64,000 nucleotides of DNA from contig CM067322.1 of the NCBI GenBank assembly GCA_034231615.1, positions 64,261,349 to 64,325,348 of the forward strand. Direction: 5' to 3'. The DNA comes from Meghimatium bilineatum (taxonomy: Eukaryota > Mollusca > Gastropoda > Stylommatophora > Philomycidae). The first letter of the stretch is position 1, and every line of letters starts with the position of its first letter. The notes beneath the pieces are model-generated. The model was not told the origin of the DNA. It made no database searches and worked only from the letters and a program-made list of their open reading frames with translations. Shown here one piece after another: positions 55,075-64,000 of this stretch. The position numbers were made by a program, and so were the translations under genes.

Positions 55075-55497
55075 TTTTGCAAGTTTATATCATCAACACT
55101 ATCGTTTATAATATTACACAAGTTAAATATACCATCAACACTATCGTTTATAATATTACACAAGTTAAATATACCATCAACACTAGCGTTTATAACATTA
55201 TACACATTAAATATACCATCAACATTATCGTTTATAACATTACACAAGTTAAATATACTATCAATATTATCGCTTATAACATTACACAAGTTAAATATAC
55301 TATCAACATTATCGTTTATAACATTACACAAGTTAAATATACCATCACCACTAGCGTTTATAACATTATACACATTAAATATGTCATCAACACTATCGTT
55401 TATAACATTACACACGTTAAATATACTATCAACACTATCGTTTATAACATTACACAAGTTAAATATACCATAAACAGTATCGATGACAAAAGTTAAA
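55075..55497. repeat. Minisatellite, 42-bp unit, about 10 copies
   Basis: Unit holds atcaacactatcgtttataa, cattacacaagttaaatata and cc. The period is a multiple of three, so it reads open for 165 codons on both strands; these are not genes. Confidence 0.96.
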
Positions 55498-56519
55498 TAT
55501 GTAACAACCAGTCGAAAAAACATATATTTCATTGGATGATAGGTAGGTAGGTTGGTAGGTAGGTAGTTAATGAGTTTGCCTCTCTTTTGGAGAGACGTGT
55601 CTCTTTAAACCAGCAGACAACAAAGTCCAATTAGGTTATATCAGGACACACTACCATAAAATATTACAGGAAACAAAGACAGTATTTTAAATTCTAAATG
55701 TATCCTCGTGTATTATATACAAATAAATAGAACCATATCAGAAAGAAGTATTTCAACATTAATTAAGATATGCTTAACTTCTTTCTGAATGAAACGCGTG
55801 GGGGTGAGTATTGATCAAATGTGGTGTTATATCCGCTGTGGTTTCCTGTTCATTATGCCTGTTGTTAACACTGTTTCCAATGTAAGACATATTAGCTAAC
55901 ATTAAATAACTAAATCTTTTAAAATTATTCATTTAACTATTCCTTTGATTTTAATTGGCTGTTAAACAAAGAATAATCAGAGTGACCAATTAAAATCACG
56001 GGAATAGTCACGTGAGTCATTAAGAAAGTTTGGGCCAGTATTTCGTATATGCCAAAGGTCACGACTGTTTACAACGAAATTTACCCCTTAGGAATAGGAG
56101 ACTTCTTTCGCAAAGCATTGCGCAGCAATAGGAGTTTTCTGGGTATGAAATGAAGATTCATAAAGTTTCTGCCTTTCTTTTTGTCGCCAGGTGGCGGATG
56201 TGTACCAACTCTACGCCCTGACGGTTTATCACGCATAAACTGTGCTCTTTGACTTTACAGGTCAAAACATGTCTCTGGGAGACAGCCTCGAGGAGGCGAT
56301 ACGCGGGGATTTAGAATTGGGTCGATTACGTCTTTCTCGTACGAGGCGTTCTGCTGCTTGTCTTGCGTAATTAAACGCATTGTCCTTGTACGACCAGGTA
56401 CTGATTCTTGTCTTGTCTGTATGTTACCTGTATAGAAAACACTAGATTTGGCTGGGGTACGTTCGCCCTTTTAGCCGCTATTTCATTCATCGACTAGGTA
56501 AACACCACTGAGCCTCTAC
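55498..56519. other. Unassigned sequence
   Basis: A GGTA-type microsatellite at 55540-55569. 56180-56300 matches 42005-42120. No coding similarity found. Confidence 0.5.
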
Positions 56520-57480
56520 GCATATTACATATTATTAAGGGGTCAGTAAAGTACGGAAAAAACTCGTTTTCTCTAGTTGCCAGGCGATTTGGTGCAGTTA
56601 GAACGGACTGGTTCAATTCCCGTTGGTCTCACAAAGTTTTAATTTACTTTCTTGCTTCCTACTTGAATTTACTTGTATAAGCAATTATTTGAAGCAAAAT
56701 TGTACTGTCTATATGTTATTTATATTTACAAAAAGACCTAGTGGTCCTTGTAGAACGAATACGGATGTTATATGTATGTGTTACTGAGGATACTTCGATA
56801 CTTGTACGGAATGTTCGTTGTTATTGTTGTTGTAATAGTCCTTGTCTCGATTGGTCAGTACTCAGTGACTTGAGTACACAGTTTGAATATCTTGACAAAA
56901 TCGCATATTTTATTTGGAGACGTGTTTAGTCAAGTACGGAAAAACCAGTTTACTCTAGTTGCCAGGCGATTTGGTGCAATTATAACGGATTGGTTAAATT
57001 CCCGTTAGTCTCAAGGATTTTTGTTTGAGTTACAAGATGATTCGGTACCGCTAGAGCATATATGGCTAAATTCCTGTCATTGATAAGAATTTTTTTCATT
57101 TATCCTCATGTTTCCTACTTGTACTCACGTGTATAAGCTATTATTTGAAGCAATATTGTCATGCCTCTATGTTAATTATGTTTACAAGTATGTCCACCAA
57201 TCCTGGTATACGAATACGGATGTTCTATGTTTGTGTTCTTAAGGGTACTTCAATACTTCAACGGGGTGTTAGTTGTTGTTGTCATAGTCCTTGTTTTGAT
57301 TGGTCTGTTCTGAATGACTTGAGTACACAGGTTGAAAGTCTTGATAAGATCACATCTTTTTTTCTTGAGGAGGGGAGTGAGGTTGGTCAAGCATGGGAAA
57401 TCTGTTTACTTGAGCTGCAAGGCGATTCGGTGCCGTGAAAATGGACCTCATTCAATTTTCGTCCGCGTTAAAAATGTGTC
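56520..57480 (+). repeat. Two tandem copies of long repeat family L (about 430 bp each)
   Basis: Both copies carry tctagttgccaggcgatttg, ggttcaattcccg or ggttaaattcccg, gaatacggatgttmtatgt, ccttgtctcgattggtc-like and cttgacaaaatcgcatat-like. The first part resembles a tRNA: TTGCCAGGCGATTTGG (A-box position) and GGTTCAATTCC (B box, 56605-56615), so the family may be a tRNA-headed retroposon. Confidence 0.75.
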
Positions 57481-57905
57481 AAAAATAAAGGAGTTTTGTT
57501 AGAAATTGTCAGAAATGAGTGCTTCTGTAGGCTTAGAAGAATGGGCGTCAACTAGACAACCAACAAAGAACTAGAAATGTGAGTTTTTGTGTATGATGGA
57601 TATGCTTAAGTGGAAATTTAAAAATATTTCGACGTTTCCGGGGAGTAAATATAATGATCTGACGACTAGCGAAATAAGGTATCTAACGATACGGACATAA
57701 AATATATTCATGGAAAGAGTATGCCATGGATTGTAGGGGAAGGAGGAGTAGGCATAAAATAAGGGCAAAAAACGCAGTATATTGAAGGATAAATTTAGTT
57801 ATGGATTATGCTATTTTATGTGAATACAGGTCACAGCATGCAATCACTATCAGTCCCAGAATTCTATGCACATAAGATGAAAGACTTGAGACAAGTCTTT
57901 TTCCT
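57481..57905. other. Unassigned sequence
   Basis: No feature recognised. Confidence 0.5.
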
Positions 57906-58435
57906 CTATAACGTTAGACTGCAGTTTATAGACTATAGTCTATTATAGAATATAGTTTCTATGTAAATTTGTGTTACTATAGACTAGAATGTAGATTATA
58001 CTAGTCTTTTATAAGTTTTAGTTTATAGACTGTAATCTTATAGTTTGTAGACTGTTGTCTTATAGATTTTGTATTACATCATGTAGTCTTATATTTGTTG
58101 TTTTATAGACCGAAGTCATGAATTTTGTTTTACAGATTGTAGTCTTATAGATTTTGTTTTACAGACTGTAGTTTTATAGATTTTGTTTTACACACTGTAG
58201 TTTTATTGATTTTGTTTTATAGACTGTAGTCTTATAAATTTTGTTTTATAGAATGTAGTTTTATATATTTAGCTTTATAGGCTGTAGCCTTATAGATTTT
58301 GTTTTATTTACTGTAGTCTTATAGATTTTGTATTATAGACCGTAGTCTTATAGATTTTTTTAATGGATCGTAGTCTTATGGATTTTGTTTTATAGAGTGT
58401 AATCTTATAGATTGTAGTTTATAGACTTTACCTAT
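57905..58435. repeat. Minisatellite, about 29-bp unit, degenerate
   Basis: Units share tatagattttgttttatag plus actgtagtct. The left end (57905-58030) is the most diverged. Confidence 0.9.
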
Positions 58436-58916
58436 TGTAAAAGCACAACTTACTATTTAAAAGGACAGATTCCAGTCATGTACATAACCATTCTGAATAC
58501 CGCTAACATTACACACTCTACGCTATTGCAGAAGATCTGCTTCTGCTTTGTTGTCCTGAACATATATGAGCCTATCTAAATGCTGTAACGTCAATCAAAT
58601 AGAAAACTAAACATATAGCAACAGAAATAATTTAAATACGTGTAATTTTCAATTTCATTGTTATAGTTAATGAGAAAGATAATAAATAAACATAGATTTG
58701 TTGATACGGTCTCACTGGCAAGTAATCTCAAATCAATACTTACTTTCTAGGAAAACCTAAAAGTGTGAGAGCTCAGACAATTACAGTCTGACCTGGTGAG
58801 ATAGGTTCCTTCCATTAGCGTTACACAATTTTAATGCTCTAAATAGTTAGAGAATGAATATGTCTGAAATAACGTGTAGTGAAACATTAATGTCGTTTCT
58901 GTTTATATATTTCTGT

Positions 58917-58918
<2 letters not shown>
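58436..58918. other. Unassigned sequence
   Basis: AT-rich, nothing recognised. Confidence 0.5.

Positions 58919-58964
<46 letters not shown>
58919..58964. repeat. (AT)n microsatellite
   Basis: Continuous AT repeat directly before an RNase H-like fragment. Confidence 0.95.
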
Positions 58965-58965
<1 letters not shown>

Positions 58966-59575
58966 AAGAACATTACACGAAGCCAGTGGAGCCTTTACCG
59001 CAACAACAAGCAGTCTAACCATGGAAGAGTTTGCCGTAACGCAGGCACTTAACTGGCTGGAATAGCAACCTATTTCCTTGCGTGCATTCTAAGTGACTCA
59101 ATGAATATGATTCAGAAAGTCGAAACAGGTTATGTAAATAGGGGATGAGTGGATTCATTAGAGAGAGCGAAAATGCGCGCATCATTACGAAAGCTCACGC
59201 TTATCATTGTCCCTGGACAAGCGGGTGTGGGGGGAAACGAACGGACCGACCAATTAGCTACTCTCGTCAACATAACAGATGGTCAGCATATGGACCGAAC
59301 AGATAAACTCATTACTCTTCGTGAGTCCACACGATCAGAGGATTTTTAGATGAATGAGCATTAGTCAATATCAATAATGCAAATTTTGGGAGTGAAGATG
59401 AGCGTGGTCTGTAGAGAACACAAGACAAAGATTTTACAAAGAGAATTGAACCATAATAGAACCGGAACCATCAACCGTTATACCCTGAGAGATAAACTGA
59501 AGGAGCGATCTGAGCAGCCATGGACATGTCCGGCGTGGAAGAGGATAATCAACATATCTAATACATAATGCAATA
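58965..59575 (+). mobile_element. RNase H-like retroelement fragment (family R), best copy
   Basis: Shows GRTLHEASGAFTATTSSLTM, then EEFAVTQALNWLE (conserved Glu position), LTLIIVPGQAGVGGNERTDQ (final block; Gly-Asn-Glu-Arg), LVNITDGQHMDRTDKL, LRESTRSEDF, and a C-terminal NRTGTINRYTLRDKLKERSE with a WTCPAW motif. Degenerate with several breaks. No reverse transcriptase precedes it. Confidence 0.7.
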
Positions 59576-59664
59576 TAACTTTTAAAACGATTGACAGTTC
59601 TAATTACAACTACAGATTAATGACGTTCATGGTAAGCTTGTCAAATAAAGAGATAGAAAAATGT

Positions 59665-60225
59665 CAGTTAAAGAATGAACTCCCACTGGATCTCTCTTGA
59701 AGCAGGATAATGTTCATGCTAGATTTCTATCTCTCTTTTAGCAGGATAATGTTCATGCTAGATTTCTATCTCTCTTGTAGCAGGATAATGTTCATGCTAG
59801 ATTTCTATCTCTCTTTTAGCAGGATAATGTTCATGTTAGATTTCTATCTCTCTTTTAGCAGTATAATGTTCATGTTAGATTTCTATCTCTCTTTTAGCAG
59901 GATAATGTTCATGCTAGATTTCTATCTCTCTTGTAGCAGGATAATGTTCGTTAGATTTCTATCTATCTTTTAGCAGGATAATGTTCATGTTATATTTCTA
60001 TCTCTCTTTTAGCAGGATAATGTTCATGTTATATTTCTATCTCTCTTTTAGCAGGATAATGTTCATGCTAGATTTCTATCTCTCTTTTAGCAGGATAATG
60101 TTCATGTTAGATTTCTATCTCTCTTTTAGCAGGATAATGTCCATGTTAGATTTCTAGCAGAATGTAGTCTAGAGAATAGAAATGCATTGTGTCACAGTGT
60201 CACATGTTTGCACCAATAGCCCAGC
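59665..60225 (-). mobile_element. SINE-like S2 copy with an expanded inner segment
   Basis: Both flanks of the array are S2 sequence in reverse orientation: gaactcccactggatctctc on the left, and agaatgtagtctagagaat, gaaatgcattgtgtcac and caccaatagcccagcac on the right. Between them one 39-bp inner segment is repeated about 12 times. Confidence 0.85.
59701..60155. repeat. Minisatellite, 39-bp unit, born inside an S2 SINE
   Basis: Unit agcaggataatgttcatgct then agatttctatctctcttt; the same bases occur once in normal S2 copies (agcaggacaatggtcctact, agatttcca). One unit is shortened. Confidence 0.92.
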
Positions 60226-60414
60226 ACTTCAGACTTTGGAGATAATATACAGATAACAGGAACTTTATATAATAATCCTCATTTAGGGTGATTCACTTTG
60301 AAGAAGAATACGAATCGTATATTTGTTATTCTTCATCTTCTGGATTCATGTCGGAGTAGTTTCAGAATCTTTGTTTTTATTGCTGGCATCTTTCTGTCGT
60401 CAAGAATTAGTTTA

Positions 60415-60690
60415 GTTTGCAAAAACCAACTCGTTTAAAGCAAGCTGTACAATATATACAAAATCAACAAATGCAATGGTTTGGTCATCTGGAAAGAATG
60501 CCGTGCAATTCAATAGTTTATAAATCATATATGAAGAGAGGAGAAGCAGAAAGAAGAGTCAGAGGTAGACCTAGAGAACGATGGATCGACAGCATCAAAG
60601 AGACCTTACACGAAAACCAAATGACATTATCTGAAGCTGCCTGAATATAAGAAGATAAGAGGAAGGAAAGATAGATAGATAGAGAAAGAA
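60415..60690 (+). mobile_element. RTE-like LINE 3' end
   Basis: Encodes QAVQYIQNQQMQWFGHLERM, then RVRGRPRERWIDSIKETL and a stop, with a GATA-repeat tail at 60664-60682. Same group as 13530-14312 (IEYIQKQQVKWYGHI). Confidence 0.8.
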
Positions 60691-60709
60691 TAATACATAA
60701 TTAAGGTAT

Positions 60710-62585
60710 GCAGGGAAGTAGATTACAAACAGCAAGGGAACACGAAAAAGATGTATGATTTAACGAAAGCATTACAACAAAATAACTTCAAACCAGCACT
60801 AAAAGTAAGGAAAGATAAAACAGGAAAAGTATCCCCTTTGAGTAGAATGCTCCTTCAATAGGCATTGTACTAGGTCGAAAGCTGAAAATCTCCTTGGTAT
60901 GAAAGAAAGCTAAAAAAAACACCCACCTCACTGCAAATAGGAAATAAAAGCTAATCGCTCACAATTCCTGGGGGTTCTCAAACAAAAAGCCAACAAAACA
61001 AGTAAAATACTAAAAGATGGGAAAGAGATAATACAAAGATTGAAAGAATACTGCCAAGAAATGTACAAAGGTAGACAGCATATTCCAGAATTAAACATAA
61101 ACGAAACAGCAAAAACCAGATCTAGCGATAGATAAAAGTAAACACGCAAAAAAAATAATCAAATCTTACGAAACATAATGCTCCATAAAATAGCAGTATT
61201 ACCACAGAAATTATACTAGCTGAAGGAGGAGTAATAGCAGAAATATACCATAAGTTATGTTGTAAAATTAGGAAGAGCGGAACAGAAGACTGAAAAAAAT
61301 CAATATATATTCCCTTAACCAAAAAAAAGTGATCTTCAATTATGTAGCATTAATTAGCAAGATCTTACTAGGAATAGTTATGAAAAGAACACAGCAAAAA
61401 TTAGAAATCGAAATTAAAAATTTACGAGCAGAATTTCGGTCACGCAGAGGCACAAAAGATCATTTACTAAATATGAGGATCACTATCGAAATAAATGTAG
61501 AGAGCTCAAAGCTGATGTATACATGTGTTTTTATCGACTATTCCAAAGCATTTTATTGTATACATCAGCAACTATGTGAAATAATGAGAGAAATGGGCTT
61601 CCCAGAAATGTAACATATCTTAATGAATCACTTTACTATAATAAAGAAGCAGATGTGCGAGTTGATGTTAATATCTCAGAATGGTTTGCGGTAGAAATCG
61701 GGGTAAGACAGGGATGCACCATATCCCCATACTTATATATAAAAAAGATATATATAAAAAACATCACGAGGAAACTTGGGAACGAAAAAGAGCACACAAA
61801 ATCCATCTCCTAGGTATGAAATACCAGAAATAAGATACGCAGATGATGTGGTAGTTCTAACTACACACATAGAAGGACTAGAAAGGGTGATCATTAAAAC
61901 AGCATACAGTGAAGAAGAAAACATTAAATTATACATACAGAAAACCAAGATCATGACAACAGATAAAACGAAAGCAACACCACCACGAATTAAAATAGAT
62001 AACATGAAACTGGAAAACGACGACAAGTTTGATTATTTGGGTACAAAAATAAAAGCGTGGGTGATTGTACAATGAAAATTAGGAAAAGATTAGCGATAGC
62101 GATAACGAAATTAAAAGAAATGAAAAATATATGGAAAAACTGTTATAAAGAGACAAAAGTTATACTTCTTAGATCATACATTTTTTCCAGGTGCAACATA
62201 CAGCCGTGAGACTTGGACAATAAATAGAACAACGGCGAATAAAATATCGACATTTGAACTGAAGTGTTATAGAATTTCCTGGGCAGAAAAGATAAGTAAC
62301 AATGATGTTTTGAATATGCTGAATATGGAGGAAGGATGGTTGGTCAAATAATTTTACATTAGAAAACTAAAATATTTTGGACATATAAAAAGACACATAT
62401 TAGAGGGCAGAATTCCGGGAAGTAGAAGAGGACCTAGGAGATTGACAGATGACATTAAAGACTGTATGAAGGTATCACTGGAGGAGGCAGTGAAATTGGT
62501 AGTAGATAGAGTAGGATTCCGTACTTTAATTGCAAAGACAACATTCCAGAATGAATATGTCAGGTGATTATGATGATGATTAAGT
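60710..62585 (+). mobile_element. RTE-like LINE, most of the reverse transcriptase
   Basis: From a pre-RT region (ILKDGKEIIQRLKEYCQEMY, about 61000) through RRGTKDHLLNMR, CVFIDYSKAF (61530), VRQGCTISPY-like (61710), IRYADDVVVLTTHIEGLE (palm, 61830), FDYLGTKI, ETWTINR, LKYFGHIKRHILEG and GSRRGPRRLTDDIKDCM, ending in ATGATGATG. Multiple stops and frameshifts; the catalytic YADD is kept. Confidence 0.87.
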
Positions 62586-62639
62586 AGGTTTCACACATGT
62601 TGGAAACATGATTTAATGTTGTTTAGGTTTCACACATAC

Positions 62640-62870
62640 AGGATTTTATGATGTGTAAGTTTCCCACAAAAGACCATAATGGAGGGGATAATGCCAGAGA
62701 GACGAACTAGATGCAGACCAAGAAGAAGCTGGACGAATGATATTAAAGACCATCTGAACATGAGAGTAACAAAAGTAGGAGGACTGGCTCAAGATCGACA
62801 GAAGTTTCGAAAGGATGTAATGGCTGCTAAATCCTGCTGAGAATATGCTACCTAATGATGATGACACATG
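62640..62870 (+). mobile_element. RTE-like LINE 3' end
   Basis: Encodes GIMPERRTRCRPRRSWTNDI, KVGGLAQDRQKFRKDVMAAK and a stop, then ATGATGATG. A second insertion of the same group just behind 60710-62585. Confidence 0.75.
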
Positions 62871-63275
62871 TTGCAAACATGACTGCATGATGTGTAAATC
62901 TCACACATGATTTAATCATTTAATCACCCGTTGATATGGATGGTTACCATCATGGAATATTACCGTGTATTAGGCCGAGTATATAAATTGGTAGCATATC
63001 ATATTCAGGACGTAGCCATCCACTCTTAATTTTTTTGGCAGCAATGATTTTTCCAGGCATATTCTAAATACGTTCGGTTGTTTGCCATTGCTTTCTGAAT
63101 GGTCCGGATGCACAGTTGTCCACATCAGGATGTGAAAACTGTATCTTGGTCGTCACAGACGAATATCTTTTAGCGCAATAAATATTTAAATAAATAAGCT
63201 GAATTGTCTCCTTATAGTCAATGTTGAATTATAGAATTATATAGCAATGAGAAATTGTGACTTCTGGATAATTAT
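62871..63275. other. Unassigned sequence
   Basis: AT-rich. A short conserved-looking piece at 63050-63140 (gccattgctttctgaatgg) may be a retroelement tail; not identified. Confidence 0.4.
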
Positions 63276-63299
63276 CAATAAATATTTTTTTCCCGTTCA

Positions 63300-63915
63300 T
63301 AAGACATGGGATGAATTTCTGTAAATATGGAAACATTCATAGTAAATCATGAATTTCTGTAAATATGCAAACATTCATAGTAAATCATGAATTTCTGTAA
63401 ATTTGAAAACATTCATAGTAATCATGAATTTCTGTAAGTATGAAACATTCATAGTAATCATGAATTTCTGTAAATATGAAAACATTCATAGTAATCATGA
63501 ATTTCTGTAAGTATGAAACATTCATAGTAATCATGAATTTCTGTAAAAAATGAAAACATTCATAGTAATCATGAATTTCTGTAAATATGAAAACATCCAT
63601 AGTAATCATGAATTTCTGTAAATATGAAAACATTAATAGTAATCATGAATTTCTGTAAATATGAAAACATTCATAGTAATCATGAATTTCTGCAAATATG
63701 AAACATTCATAGTAATCATGAATTTCTGTAAATATGAAAACAGTCATAGTAATCATGAATTTCTGTAAATATGAAAACATTCATAGTAATCATGAATTTC
63801 TGTAAATATGAAAACATTCATAGTAATCATGAATTTCTGTAAATATGAAACATTCATAGTAAATCATGAATTTCTGTAAATATGAAAACATTCATAGTAA
63901 TCATGAATTGAATGC
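63300..63915. repeat. Minisatellite, 37-bp unit, about 16 copies
   Basis: Unit holds tcatgaatttctgtaaatat, gaaaacattcatagtaa. Small indels (gaaac versus gaaaac, one or two A) vary between units. Confidence 0.96.
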
Positions 63916-64000
63916 ATTTCTGTATATTGTCGATGGTTTGGATGTGTTTCATATTTGGTAAGTAGTTGTATCGTTGTTTGTTTATTGTTTCTAATCTGTC

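Noticed and set aside
54999-55532. 165-codon open frames on both strands
   Set aside because: Both are readings of the 42-bp minisatellite.
1-64000. LTR retroelements, Polintons or endogenous viruses
   Set aside because: No long terminal repeats, gag, protease, integrase, capsid or envelope motifs were seen. The only ambiguous pieces are the four RNase H-like fragments, which I leave unassigned.

Overview
This is an AT-rich animal nuclear window with split genes, SINEs, LINEs, MITEs and many minisatellites. I see no bacterial or organellar features. The mix of I/Nimb-like LINEs carrying RNase H, RTE-like LINEs and SINEs with a core like 'gtaaaaggcgactaa' suggests a lophotrochozoan, perhaps a mollusc. 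That assignment is an inference and is not proven.

Two host genes can be supported, and they converge. (1) Positions 2-1798 (+) hold the 3'-terminal coding exon of a large Ser/Thr-rich regulatory-looking protein. It is open to the left window edge and has a poly(A) signal at 2004-2009. (2) Positions 18316-34977 (-) hold a complete five-exon gene that I rebuilt from splice sites and protein similarity. It is the homologue of CINP (CDK2-interacting protein), 214 codons in my model. In human, CINP lies convergent to ZNF839, so the first gene may be the ZNF839 homologue. Behind the CINP stop lie two further diverged copies of the segment encoding its C-terminus (about 125-bp period).

Nearly everything else is repeat-derived. 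By region: 2.3-3.3 kb, two minisatellites; 3.5-7.4 kb, LINE pieces, a 77-bp minisatellite split by a LINE-derived composite element, and a SINE; 7.7-8.2 kb, a foldback MITE; 9.7-17.9 kb, SINEs, LINE fragments, a 54-bp minisatellite and MITEs; 18-35 kb, CINP with introns full of insertions, including a 4.2-kb LINE in intron 1 and a GC-rich 1.33-kb retroposon in intron 2, both with target-site duplications; 35-41 kb, CRE-bearing dispersed repeats, an inverted pair of a long repeat, a tRNA-headed SINE; 42-45 kb, I-like LINE 3' halves; 45.5-47.4 kb, a 28-bp minisatellite and a shrunken hAT transposon inside an (AT)n tract; 47.5-54.9 kb, mostly LINE fragments; 55-60 kb, minisatellites, a long repeat and an RNase H fragment; 60.4-62.9 kb, RTE-like LINEs; 63.3-63.9 kb, a 37-bp minisatellite.

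The most interesting points are the serial duplication of the CINP 3' exon segment, a SINE whose inner 39 bp has expanded into a minisatellite, a short module shared by four otherwise different retroelements, a dispersed family whose only visible protein domain is RNase H, and the GC-rich non-coding retroposon in CINP intron 2. I found no CRISPR array, rRNA, functional tRNA or clear LTR retroelement.
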